A stretch of DNA of 50,615 nucleotides from contig JAIYDW010000033.1 in NCBI GenBank assembly GCA_027487315.1, positions 1 through 50,615 on the forward strand. Reading direction: 5' to 3'. This document shows, in pieces, positions 43,661-50,615 of this stretch; position 1 is the stretch's first letter; every line of letters begins with the position of its first letter. Source of the stretch: Verrucomicrobiaceae bacterium (GTDB taxonomy: Bacteria > Verrucomicrobiota > Verrucomicrobiia > Verrucomicrobiales > Verrucomicrobiaceae). Made by a program: the position numbers and the translations under genes. Under the pieces are notes generated by a model that worked only from the letters and a program-made list of their open reading frames with translations, was not told the origin of the DNA and did not search any database.

Positions 43661-44777
43661 TTCCACCGACATCCCCCTCCCCCAAAGCGTCCGCGTCGAT
43701 CTCGACTCCCGCAGCTACGACGTCCTCGTCGGCCCCAGCCTCCTCGACGAACTCGGCCCCCGCGCCGCCGACCTCTTCCCCGGCAAAAATCGCGCCGCCC
43801 TCGTCACCGACTCCAACGTCTCCCCCCTCTACGCCGCCAACGCCCTCGCCAGCCTCCGCATCGCCGGCATCGAAGCCGCCCTCATCACCGTCCCCGCCGG
43901 CGAAGCCTCCAAATCCCTCGACACCGCCGAAGCCGTCCTCAGCGACATGGCCCGCGCCGGTCTCGATCGCAAAAGCTTCCTCGTTGCCCTCGGCGGCGGC
44001 GTCATCGGCGACCTCGGCGGCTTCTGCGCCGCCATCTACCAGCGCGGCATTCCCTACATCCAAATCCCCACCACTATCCTCTCCCAGGTCGACAGCTCCG
44101 TCGGCGGCAAAACCGGCGTCAACCTCCCCGCCGCCAAGAACATGGTCGGTTCCTTCCACCAACCCGCCCTCGTCCTCGCCGACACCCGCACCCTCGATAC
44201 CCTCGCCAAAACCGAGTGGAACGAAGGCTTCGCCGAAATCATCAAACACGCCGCCATTCGCGATGCCGACATGTTCCCCCTCATCGACGCCGTCGCCCAG
44301 GGTCGCGCCGACCTCCCCACCCTCATCCGTCGCAACATCGCCATCAAAGCCCGCATCGTCGAAGCGGACGAATACGAAACCAAAGGCCTCCGCGCCCTCC
44401 TCAACTTTGGCCACACCCTCGGCCATTCCATCGAAGCCGCCGCCGGCTACGGCGGTTACCTCCACGGCGAAGCCATCTCCCTCGGCCTCCGCGCCGCCGC
44501 CCACCTCTCCGTCACCCACTCCACCCTCCCCCCCGAAGACGCCCTCCGCATCGAACAATGCCTCGCCGCCTTCAAACTCCCCCTCACCCTCCCCGACGAC
44601 CCCCGCTTCACCACCGACGCCCTCATCCAAGTCGCCCGCAGCGACAAAAAATACGACCAGGGCCGCATCCGCTTCGTCCTCCTCCGCTCCCTCGGCGACG
44701 CCTTCGTCTCCACCGACATCACCGAAACCGACCTCCGCAACGCCCTAGACCACCTCCGAACTCCCCCTGCTCAATAG
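43653..44777 (+). CDS. aroB: 3-dehydroquinate synthase AroB
   Basis: A 374-residue NAD- and zinc-dependent enzyme that turns DAHP into 3-dehydroquinate, the second step of the shikimate pathway. Landmarks: ALGGGVIGDLGGFCAA (NAD/substrate loop, about residues 112-127), PTTILSQVDSSVGGKTGVN, WNEGFAEIIKHA (zinc Glu and Lys), and LNFGHTLGHSIEA with the zinc His. The length is slightly longer than the E. coli enzyme. The ATG at 43653 overlaps the miaA stop, a sign of translational coupling. The C-terminal SDKKYDQGRIRFVLL is the conserved Lys/Arg region that closes on substrate. Confidence 0.97.
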   Translation: MPDSTDIPLPQSVRVDLDSRSYDVLVGPSLLDELGPRAADLFPGKNRAALVTDSNVSPLYAANALASLRIAGIEAALITVPAGEASKSLDTAEAVLSDMARAGLDRKSFLVALGGGVIGDLGGFCAAIYQRGIPYIQIPTTILSQVDSSVGGKTGVNLPAAKNMVGSFHQPALVLADTRTLDTLAKTEWNEGFAEIIKHAAIRDADMFPLIDAVAQGRADLPTLIRRNIAIKARIVEADEYETKGLRALLNFGHTLGHSIEAAAGYGGYLHGEAISLGLRAAAHLSVTHSTLPPEDALRIEQCLAAFKLPLTLPDDPRFTTDALIQVARSDKKYDQGRIRFVLLRSLGDAFVSTDITETDLRNALDHLRTPPAQ

Positions 44778-44783
44778 CCACCC

Positions 44784-44817
44784 CAATCCGCAATCCGAAA
44801 TCCCCAATCCGAAATCC
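44784..44817 (+). repeat. Short repeat: three CAATCCG words
   Basis: CAATCCG occurs at 44784, 44791 and 44805; the last two copies extend to CAATCCGAAATCC. It fills the 42-base gap between aroB and dprA. The role is unknown; it may be only replication slippage. Confidence 0.5.
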
Positions 44818-44819
44818 AA

Positions 44820-45923
44820 ATGACCCGCACCGAGGCCTACCTGGCCATCAACCTCATCCCCAACATCGGCCCGGTGCGCCTCCGCAAACTCGTCGACTAC
44901 TTCGGAACCCCTGAAGACGCCCTCCGCGCCAAAGCCTCCCAAATCGCCGCCATCAACGGCTTCGACCAAACCCTCGCCGACACCATCGCCGACTGGGAAA
45001 ATCAAATCGACCTCCTCGGCGAACTCCGCAAAATCACCGACCACCAATTGACCCTGCTCACCCAGGAAGACGAACTCTACCCCGACCTGCTCCGCCAGGC
45101 ACCCGGTGCCCCCTTCCTCCTCTACGTCTGGGGCACCCTCACCAAGCGCGACCACAATGCCATCGGCGTCGTCGGCAGCCGCCAGGCCACCCACTACGGC
45201 CTCTCCACCGCCAAAAAACTCAGCTTCCAGATCGCCTACGCCGGCTACACCGTCATCAGCGGCCTCGCCCGCGGCATTGACACCGCCGCCCACGAAGCCG
45301 CCCTCGCCGCCAAAGGCCGCACCATCGCCGTCATCGGCTCCGGCATCGGCAAACTCTACCCCCCCGAAAACCAGGCCCTCGCCGAACGCATCGCCGAAAA
45401 CGGCGCCGTCATCAGCGAGTATCCCGTCGACCGCCTCGCCGACAAACAAACCTTCCCCTACCGCAACCGCATCGTCGCCGGTTGGAGCAGCGGCCTCCTC
45501 GTCGTCGAAGCCCCCGGCCGCAGCGGTTCCCTCATCACCGCCCAGCAGGCCGTCGAAACCGGCCGCACCGTCTACGCCGTCCCCGGCCCCATCGACAAAC
45601 CCACCTCCCTCGGTTGCAACCGCCTCATCCAGCAAGGCGCCAAACTCGTCGTCGATGGCAATGACATCCTCGATGACTTGATGACCCTCTTCCCCACCGC
45701 CCCCCAAGCCCCCAAAACCGAGCAACCCCCACCCCCCGTCACCGACCTCAGCCTCGACGAAAAAATCCTCTACGACGCCCTCGGCACCGACGAAAACCAC
45801 ATCGACGACCTCATCTCCCGCTCCGGTCTCACCCCCGCCACCGTCTCCGCCACCCTCATGCGCCTCGAAATGAAGCGCCTCCTAAAACCCCTCCCCGGCC
45901 GCCGCTACGTGCGCCTGATCTAG
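44820..45923 (+). CDS. dprA: DNA processing protein DprA
   Basis: A 367-residue single-strand DNA-binding RecA loader, used in natural transformation. The N-terminal part is helical, SAM-like, with NIGPVRLRKLVDYFG. The extended Rossmann domain (about 85-290) has VVGSRQATHYG, ISGLARGIDTAAHEAAL, AVIGSGIGKLYPPEN, ISEYP, FPYRNRIVAGWSSGLLVVEA and SGSLITA. The C-terminal winged-helix part (about 310-365) is short, with LDEKILYDALG. The gene follows miaA-aroB on the same strand with a gap of 42 bases and may be read with them. DprA is also present in bacteria not known to be competent, so it is not proof of competence here. Confidence 0.96.
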   Translation: MTRTEAYLAINLIPNIGPVRLRKLVDYFGTPEDALRAKASQIAAINGFDQTLADTIADWENQIDLLGELRKITDHQLTLLTQEDELYPDLLRQAPGAPFLLYVWGTLTKRDHNAIGVVGSRQATHYGLSTAKKLSFQIAYAGYTVISGLARGIDTAAHEAALAAKGRTIAVIGSGIGKLYPPENQALAERIAENGAVISEYPVDRLADKQTFPYRNRIVAGWSSGLLVVEAPGRSGSLITAQQAVETGRTVYAVPGPIDKPTSLGCNRLIQQGAKLVVDGNDILDDLMTLFPTAPQAPKTEQPPPPVTDLSLDEKILYDALGTDENHIDDLISRSGLTPATVSATLMRLEMKRLLKPLPGRRYVRLI

Positions 45924-46006
45924 CGAACCCCAAACCCACCTCCCGATCCCAGATCCCGGCCCCAAAAGTCACCTTCCTCACCAAATCCAGTCAGCTCCCA
46001 CTCGTC

Positions 46007-46480
46007 ATGGAAGAACCACTCGAAAAAAGCGGAAGCTTTCAGTCTTCGCTGCTCAAAAGAATAATCCGAGGCCTTTTGAAAATGACCGCCGTCATTCTCG
46101 CCGTCTCATTTTTAGCGCTCTGCGCCCTTGATTACACAGCAAAAGCCGGGAAAGAAAGTCGGAAAATGACCGCCGACGCTTACGCTATCGCAATATCGCT
46201 CGTCGCATACAAGAACACCCACGACGGTCAACTACCCACGTCTTTATCGGACCTCGATTTCATCGAACCGCTACGAGCCTTTCATCCTAACGAACCAGGA
46301 CCATCGCTCCACCGCTTCCACCTTTGCCCTTCCGGAACCATAATAGGAAAACCGTCAGTCGAAGTGTTTGCCATCGGCAGCGCCTATTATGGAGATCAGA
46401 TTCCAATCATCTATGTTGATGGATCAGTGGGCTACGCGTTAACGAACAACGTTCCGATCAAATTCGAGTTCAAGAAATAA
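46007..46480 (+). CDS. Small membrane-anchored protein with pseudopilin-like head
   Basis: A 157-residue protein. A basic N-terminus (to about residue 25) is followed by one membrane segment (TAVILAVSFLALCAL, about 27-41) and a soluble domain. That domain starts with DAYAIAISLVAYKNTHDGQLPTSLSDLDF, the helix-then-(N/G)G-x-x-P pattern seen in the heads of type II secretion and type IV pilins, then strands ending in a VDGSVGYA hairpin. No cleavable prepilin signal is present (the Glu at +5 and Gly at -1 are missing), so it is not processed in the usual way. Base composition is clearly less C-rich than in neighbours and codon use differs, which hints at a foreign or fast-evolving gene. No family recognised. 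It is alone between dprA and the cytochrome gene. Confidence 0.6.
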   Translation: MEEPLEKSGSFQSSLLKRIIRGLLKMTAVILAVSFLALCALDYTAKAGKESRKMTADAYAIAISLVAYKNTHDGQLPTSLSDLDFIEPLRAFHPNEPGPSLHRFHLCPSGTIIGKPSVEVFAIGSAYYGDQIPIIYVDGSVGYALTNNVPIKFEFKK

Positions 46481-46913
46481 AAAGAGGCCTAAACGCGAGA
46501 GCACCATTTAACCTAAAAACGGAGATGGAAAGGAGTGAAGATGGCGTCGTGCGTGGCTCCACAAGGCTTTCCGGCTCGCAACGGTTGCATCGATAAGGTG
46601 ATGCCACCCGAGAAGCGGCCATTCATGCCAGCTATTTATGCCAGGCATTTTTCATTCCTTCCCACCCTCCCTCACTCACCCCGCACCAACACAATCTCCT
46701 CAAATCCCTCAAAATCAGCACCTTAAATCGCCCCTCACCTCGCAAAAACTCCCCCATTCTCCAATCAGTCTCGCATCGGAACGACGGCGCAATTACCCCG
46801 ATCCCCCGCCCCCCACCCTATCTCCCCCCCCTTTCTTGCCCTACCCTCCCTCTTTCTTGTTCTACCCCGCTTCCTTCGTGACATCTCAAGCTAAACCGCG
46901 GTAAACTGACCGC
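46481..46913. other. 433-base intergenic region with a G-rich islet
   Basis: From 46481 to about 46635 the plus strand is G-rich and C-poorer, opposite to most of the window. It has an AAGGAG with five-base spacing in front of an ATG at 46541, opening a 61-codon frame; the translation looks neither conserved nor globular. The 15-base word at 46638-46652 is listed separately. From 46660 to 46913 the sequence returns to C-rich and shows nothing I can name except the short cytochrome gene leader at the end. Confidence 0.5.
46638..46652. repeat. 15-bp word ATGCCAGGCATTTTT, copy 1
   Basis: An exact second copy lies at 50173-50187. Both copies have a further ATGCCA 7-8 bases upstream of the palindrome ATGCCAGGCAT. 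The second copy lies just before the RAYT gene. Short palindromes followed by T-runs may be REP-type repeats or terminators. Confidence 0.5.
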
Positions 46914-47345
46914 ATGAATAAAGGCTTCTTCCTCCCCCTTCTCGCCTGGCTCACCATCGGCAGCCTCTCCACCGCCTGCAAACCCGCCTCAACCAGCGCC
47001 ACCCTCCCCAAACTCAGTTTCACCACCGACGTCCGCCCCGTACTCGAAAAACACTGCGTCAACTGCCACCACGACGGCGCCCTCATGGGCGACCTCAAAC
47101 TCCAGTCCCGCGCCACCGCCTTCGCCACCCGCGCCAAAGGCCCCGTCATCCTCCCTGGCGACCCCGAAAACAGCCCCCTCTTCAAAGTCCTTGTCCTCCC
47201 TGGAGCCGACCCCAAAGCCATGCCCCCCGAAGGCCACCAAATCCCCGTCGAACAAATCGCCCTCATCAAACGCTGGATCCTCGAAGGCGCCGACTGGCCC
47301 GAAGGCCCCGAAGGCACCGTCAAACCCTCCCAGTCCCTGCAATAG
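46914..47345 (+). CDS. Cytochrome c lipoprotein (planctomycete-type cytochrome C)
   Basis: A 143-residue lipoprotein. The leader MNKGFFLPLLAWLTIGSLSTAC has a lipobox with Cys22. The mature part has a single heme-binding CVNCHH (Cys48, Cys51, His52) in a FTTDVRPVLEKHCVNCH setting. The likely axial Met is in KAMPPEGH, and the domain ends RWILEGADWP. This matches the cytochrome C domain (PSC1-like) that is fused to large proteins in Planctomycetota and Verrucomicrobiota; here it stands alone. It should sit on the periplasmic side of a membrane and carry electrons or act as a heme sensor. The partner is not visible. It precedes rpoZ by 129 bases. Confidence 0.87.
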   Translation: MNKGFFLPLLAWLTIGSLSTACKPASTSATLPKLSFTTDVRPVLEKHCVNCHHDGALMGDLKLQSRATAFATRAKGPVILPGDPENSPLFKVLVLPGADPKAMPPEGHQIPVEQIALIKRWILEGADWPEGPEGTVKPSQSLQ

Positions 47346-47474
47346 ACGTCTTTAAGGCTGGGCACCCCCACCATTTCCACTTGCGTTCTGGGCTGACACC
47401 CCTATTTTGCGGGTCCCCCTCATGCCGCTCTTGGCGCCGATTGTTCTAGACCCCCTTCCCATTTCTCGCCCCCT

Positions 47475-47690
47475 ATGAAAGCCGAACTCGTGGACCAAGC
47501 CGCCCTCATCATCCCGCACCCACCCATCCTGATCAACCTCGTCTCCAAGCGCGTCAAACAACTCGCCGCAGGACGCCCCGCCCTCGTTGATCGCCGCCCT
47601 GGCATGCGCGATGCGGACATCGCCCTCACCGAAATCATCGAAGGCAAGATCCGCCCCGAATTCCCCGCCAAAGACGAGTCCGAGGATTAA
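47475..47690 (+). CDS. rpoZ: RNA polymerase omega subunit RpoZ
   Basis: A 71-residue protein. The pattern PILINLVSKRVKQLAAGRPAL, then an Arg-Pro-Gly stretch, then DIALTEIIEGKIRP fits the omega subunit, which helps assemble RNA polymerase by holding the beta-prime subunit. It is short but normal for phyla outside Proteobacteria. It is 48 bases before smpB on the same strand. The ATG at 47475 is the first good start, with the conserved helix starting about 15 residues later. Confidence 0.88.
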   Translation: MKAELVDQAALIIPHPPILINLVSKRVKQLAAGRPALVDRRPGMRDADIALTEIIEGKIRPEFPAKDESED

Positions 47691-47738
47691 TCCCTTCCAG
47701 GCGCCTCCTCGCCCTCACTTCCCGACTGCGGACGACTC

Positions 47739-48203
47739 ATGTCTGCCGAAATCGCCACCAATCGAAAAGCCGCTCGGGACTTCCATATCCTCGAACGCTA
47801 CGAAGCCGGTGTCGAATTGCGCGGCACCGAAGTCAAGTCCATCCGCCAGGGCAAAATCAACCTCTCCGACGCCTTCGCCCGCGTCGAGCGCGGCCAGGCT
47901 TGGCTCTACAACTTCGACATCCAGACCTACGACAAAGCCAGCCACACCCAGCACGAACCTCGCCGCACCCGCAAACTCCTCCTCCACAAGCGCGAGATCC
48001 AAAAACTCACCGTCCTCACCCAGCAAAAAGGCCTCACCCTCCCCGCCCTCCGCGCCTACTGGAAAGGCCCCCTCGTTAAAATCGAAATCGGCGTTGGCAA
48101 AGGCAAAACCAAGGGTGACCAGCGCCAGGACCTCAAAGGCAAAGCCATGGACCGCGAAGCCGCCCGCGCCGTCTCCAACTTCAACGAAAAACGCGGCCGC
48201 TAA
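47739..48203 (+). CDS. smpB: SsrA-binding protein SmpB
   Basis: A 154-residue protein that binds tmRNA and brings it to stalled ribosomes. ATNRKAARDFHILERYEAG, VELRGTEVKSIRQGKINLSD, and HEPRRTRKLLLHKREI are the conserved OB-fold elements. The C-terminal tail is KGKTKGDQRQDLKGKAMDRE, which is basic but differs from the usual K-K-x-x-D-K-R-E, partly by an apparent shuffle of the same residues. The tail lies in the ribosomal mRNA channel, so the change could be functional or neutral. Genomic context rpoZ-smpB-rsmD-waaA is a compact run of housekeeping genes on one strand. The tmRNA gene itself is not in the window. Confidence 0.95.
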   Translation: MSAEIATNRKAARDFHILERYEAGVELRGTEVKSIRQGKINLSDAFARVERGQAWLYNFDIQTYDKASHTQHEPRRTRKLLLHKREIQKLTVLTQQKGLTLPALRAYWKGPLVKIEIGVGKGKTKGDQRQDLKGKAMDREAARAVSNFNEKRGR

Positions 48204-48227
48204 GCCCGCCCCACCGCCTCTCCGACC

Positions 48228-48827
48228 ATGCGCATCATCGCCGGAACCGCTGGAGGCATCCCCCTCAAAGTCCCACAGGGCGACACCCGCCCCACCACCG
48301 ATCGCGTCAGGGAAGCCCTCTTCTCCATGCTCAGCGACCGCATCGAAAACGCCCGCGTCCTCGACCTCTTCGCAGGCTCCGGCTCCCTCGGTATCGAAGC
48401 CCTCAGCCGCGGTGCCGCCTCCACACTCTTCATCGAACAAAACCGCGCCGCCACCGACGTCCTCCGTGCCAATCTCCAGAAAGCACGACTCCAAAACGCC
48501 ACCCTCCGCCAGAGCGACGTCTTCAAAACCCTAGCCGACCTCGCCAAAAACGCCGAACCTTCCTTCAACCTCGTCTTCGCCGACCCCCCCTACACCCATC
48601 GCCCCACCGACACAGACTTCGCCCGCACCCTCCTCGACTCACCCCACCTCCCCCATCTTATAACCCCCGATGGCGACCTCATCCTCGAGTGCCTCGCCTC
48701 CAAACACCCTTTCGAAATCCCCTCCCCTTGGACCCTCCACCGCCAGCGTGACTACGGCACCACCCGCATCCTCTGGCTCCGCCTTCAATCCACTGCCCAC
48801 CTTCCCGTTGAGCCTGCTCCTCTATAA
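48228..48827 (+). CDS. rsmD: 16S rRNA (guanine(966)-N(2))-methyltransferase RsmD
   Basis: A 199-residue SAM-dependent methyltransferase acting on G966 of 16S rRNA. It has MRIIAGTAGG at the N-terminus, TRPTTDRVREALFSML, the SAM-binding loop DLFAGSGSLGIEALSRG, and the catalytic-site DPPY in LVFADPPYTH. Its SAM use links it to metK and ahcY in metabolism, not in operon structure. It is 24 bases downstream of smpB. The 3-prime end overlaps the likely waaA start by 20 bases, so the two are probably co-translated. Confidence 0.94.
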   Translation: MRIIAGTAGGIPLKVPQGDTRPTTDRVREALFSMLSDRIENARVLDLFAGSGSLGIEALSRGAASTLFIEQNRAATDVLRANLQKARLQNATLRQSDVFKTLADLAKNAEPSFNLVFADPPYTHRPTDTDFARTLLDSPHLPHLITPDGDLILECLASKHPFEIPSPWTLHRQRDYGTTRILWLRLQSTAHLPVEPAPL

Positions 48828-50142
48828 CCTTCTCTTCCCCCTCGCCCTCCTCGCCATGCTGCCTAGCGCCCTGCGCAAGCTTCGGGAGCGCGGCGGCAAC
48901 TGGTCCGACCTCCGCCAGCGCATCGGCGTCCTCGACGCCCCCCAGCGCACCGCCCTCGCCTCCATCTCCCATTACGACCAACGCTTCTGGTTCCACGCCG
49001 TCAGCGTCGGCGAAGTCGGTGTCGCCCTCAAAATCATCGCCCCCCTACTCAAACGCTCCCAAAACGCCGCTGTCGTCCTGACCACCACCACTCCCACAGG
49101 TCATCAAATCGCCTCCAACTTTGCTGCCAAACAAAACGGCCGCGTCGCCATCCTCTACAGCCCGCTCGATCTCGCCCCCGTCGTCCGCTCCCTCCTCCTC
49201 GAAATCGCCCCCTGCCGCCTTGTACTCGTCGAAGCCGAAGCCTGGCCCAACCTCGTCACCCAAGCCAGCCGCCTCCACATCCCCATCACCCTCGCCAACG
49301 CCCGACTTTCCCCTCGCTCCAAAAAACGCTTCCAACGCTTTAGCTTCCTCACCCGAACCATCTTCTCCCAACTCGACCAAGTCCTCGTCCAGGAACCCGA
49401 AGACGTCACCCTCTGGGCCGAACTCGGAGCCAACCCCCGACACATCCACCTCACCGGCTCCGTCAAATACGACCCCGAAGGCAATCCCGTCTCACCACAA
49501 AAACTCGAACACTTCCGCTCCCTCCTCACCACCATCGGCATCCACCCCGGCAAACAACCCATCATCATCGCCGCCAGCACCCACCCCGGAGAGGAACTCG
49601 CCCTCGCCCAAAGCTTCCTCACCCTGCTCCAAAACGCCCCCACCCCTGCCCCAGCGCTCCTCATCGTCCCCCGCCACTTCGAACGCTCACCCGCCATTGC
49701 CAGAGAACTCACCGCCATCGGCCTCACCCCCATCCTCCGCTCCACCCTCACCCCCGACACCCCACCTCGCCCCTTCTCCCCCCAACACCCCCTCATCATC
49801 GACACCACCGGCGAACTCAACGCCTGGCAAAACCTCAGCGACATCGTTATCATCGGCAAAAGCTTCCTCGCCCACGGCGGCCAAAACCCGGCCGAAGCCG
49901 CCCTCGCCCGCAAACCCGTCATCTTAGGCCCCCACATGGAAAACTTCGGGCCCCTCGTCGCCCTGCTCCTCCAAGCCAAAGGCGCCATCCAGGCACCCAA
50001 CCTCGAAGCCCTCCCCCACCTCCTCCAGTCATTCCTAAACGATCCCCAACAAGCAACCACCCTCGGCACCTCCGCCCACAACGCCCTCTCCCGCCACGCC
50101 GGCGCCGCCCAACGCACCCTCACCCACCTCCTCCCCCAGTAG
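48808..50142 (+). CDS. waaA: 3-deoxy-D-manno-octulosonic acid transferase WaaA (KdtA)
   Basis: A protein of about 444 residues that transfers Kdo to lipid A precursor at the inner membrane. The leading hydrophobic segment (LLLYNLLFPLALLAMLP) is the usual anchor, followed by GGNWSDLRQRIG, WFHAVSVGEVGVA, the catalytic Glu in LVEAEAWPNL, and HGGQNPAEAALARKPVILGPH at the donor site. The open frame reaches an ATG at 48670, deep in rsmD and in another frame; that extension is Ser/Pro-rich nonsense. I chose the TTG at 48808, which begins exactly at the anchor. An ATG at 48856 would remove most of it. The gene shows that the organism makes LPS. Confidence 0.92.
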   Translation: MSLLLYNLLFPLALLAMLPSALRKLRERGGNWSDLRQRIGVLDAPQRTALASISHYDQRFWFHAVSVGEVGVALKIIAPLLKRSQNAAVVLTTTTPTGHQIASNFAAKQNGRVAILYSPLDLAPVVRSLLLEIAPCRLVLVEAEAWPNLVTQASRLHIPITLANARLSPRSKKRFQRFSFLTRTIFSQLDQVLVQEPEDVTLWAELGANPRHIHLTGSVKYDPEGNPVSPQKLEHFRSLLTTIGIHPGKQPIIIAASTHPGEELALAQSFLTLLQNAPTPAPALLIVPRHFERSPAIARELTAIGLTPILRSTLTPDTPPRPFSPQHPLIIDTTGELNAWQNLSDIVIIGKSFLAHGGQNPAEAALARKPVILGPHMENFGPLVALLLQAKGAIQAPNLEALPHLLQSFLNDPQQATTLGTSAHNALSRHAGAAQRTLTHLLPQ

Positions 50143-50154
50143 CCCAGCACGCAC

Positions 50155-50190
50155 TAAACAATGCCATAAACAATGCCAGGCATTTTTTAT
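50155..50190. repeat. Tandem 12-mer and palindrome after waaA, with 15-bp word copy 2
   Basis: TAAACAATGCCA occurs twice in tandem (50155-50166 and 50167-50178) and runs into ATGCCAGGCATTTTTT (50173-50188), then ATTGTTT, which can pair with the AAACAAT of the first unit. It may be the waaA terminator. Its exact 15-base match at 46638-46652, and its position 34 bases before a RAYT gene, also fit a transposase-linked repeat. Confidence 0.5.
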
Positions 50191-50223
50191 TGTTTCCTTT
50201 CTCACCCCCGCTATCCTCCCCCC

Positions 50224-50615
50224 ATGAAAACATCGCCCAGCCCCCTTCCCACCGACCCTTCCTCCCCTGACCCACTCCTCCCTATCAACGCCAAAACCTC
50301 CCTCTTCCCTCCCGCGCGTTCCTGGTCCGGCGGCCGCAAACGCATCCTCGGCCCCGCCTCCCTCCAAGCCAACTTCTACCACGTCATGTCCCGCACCTGC
50401 GGCGGCGACATCTTCTTCGACCCCACCGAAAAAGAAGCCCTCCGCCGCATTCTCCACCGCGTCGCCGACTTCTGCGGCATCCACCTCCTCACCTTCTGCG
50501 TCATGGGCAATCACTTCCACCTCCTCGCCTCCGTCCCCCATCGCCCCACTTGGATCGCTCGCTTCGATGGCCCCGATGGCGAACAACGCCTCCTCTCCCA
50601 CCTCCGCACCCTCTA
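50224..50615 (+). CDS. REP-associated tyrosine transposase (RAYT, Y1 type), N-terminal part
   Basis: The first 130 codons of a gene that runs off the window. A Pro/Ser-rich start of about 40 residues precedes the Y1_Tnp fold: NFYHVMSRTCGGDIFFDPTE (residues 50-69), an EALRRILHRV helix, and FCVMGNHFHLLASVP with the HUH-like metal site His97 and His99. This is the pattern of RAYT proteins, which are single-copy relatives of IS200/IS605 transposases that act on short palindromic repeats. The catalytic Tyr would lie beyond the window end. The ATG at 50224 is the first in the frame near the domain. Flanking terminal repeats of an IS are not visible. Confidence 0.9.
   Translation, partial: MKTSPSPLPTDPSSPDPLLPINAKTSLFPPARSWSGGRKRILGPASLQANFYHVMSRTCGGDIFFDPTEKEALRRILHRVADFCGIHLLTFCVMGNHFHLLASVPHRPTWIARFDGPDGEQRLLSHLRTL

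Noticed and set aside
48670-48807. ATG at 48670 as waaA start
   Set aside because: It lies well inside rsmD, and the extra residues are Ser/Pro-rich without family resemblance.

Overview
The window reads as a chromosomal segment of a GC-rich, Gram-negative member of the Verrucomicrobiota, most likely Verrucomicrobiales (Verrucomicrobium/Prosthecobacter-like). The evidence is indirect: a Kdo transferase (LPS), a TIGR02597-like secreted protein, huge secreted proteins built from Ig-like, cadherin-like and kelch units, an iduronate-2-sulfatase-like enzyme, a planctomycete-type cytochrome c lipoprotein, pseudopilin-like proteins and a weak use of Shine-Dalgarno sites. By eye the plus strand is C-rich and G-poor almost throughout, whatever the gene orientation. 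This suggests strong replication-strand skew, and it explains the many long shadow frames.

Layout. 1-3720: end of an SsuD-type monooxygenase, a Gfo/Idh/MocA oxidoreductase, a two-fold repeated membrane protein, a twin-arginine leader remnant and an MFS transporter. 3721-8231: methyl cycle genes metK and ahcY, each with its own promoter and terminator, sharing an 11-bp word just after their promoters, with an opposite-strand sulfatase between them. 8242-10282: a zinc-ribbon metallopeptidase and a PabC/IlvE-like PLP enzyme, divergent. 10315-22438 (minus): a 1879-residue kelch/cadherin/Ig protein downstream of a TIGR02597-like gene, an LplT-PlsC-Aas triple fusion with a membrane partner, and an M19 dipeptidase. 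22644-33217: a second giant secreted protein (beta-propeller head), a DPBB-like secreted protein, an L,D-transpeptidase, a phosphoglycolate-phosphatase-like HAD enzyme and a third secreted protein with a SUMF1-like head. 33824-35287: a pseudopilin and a secreted protein of unknown function, separated by a terminator hairpin.

35344-40594: a PHP histidinol phosphatase coupled to a divergent dihydropteroate synthase, folC converging on it, a glycosyltransferase that seems to start at CTG, and an anchored amidase. 40650-42735: a four-LysM protein with a possibly leaderless promoter, a long imperfect hairpin element and an RRM/RGG RNA-binding protein. 42749-45923: miaA-aroB-dprA. 46007-46913: a small pseudopilin-like protein and a compositionally odd intergenic islet. 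46914-50142: cytochrome lipoprotein, rpoZ, smpB, rsmD, waaA. 50224 to the end: the start of a REP-associated tyrosine transposase (RAYT).

The strongest candidate for something undescribed is the three-member secreted family. Three proteins with unrelated heads (kelch/cadherin, WNGT beta-propeller, SUMF1-like) share one C-terminal plan: two Ig-like domains, one putative-Ig domain, then a module of about 390 residues that I cannot assign to a named domain. Second are the shared metK/ahcY control element and the RAYT with nearby palindromic repeats. No CRISPR array, tRNA, rRNA or prophage was seen.
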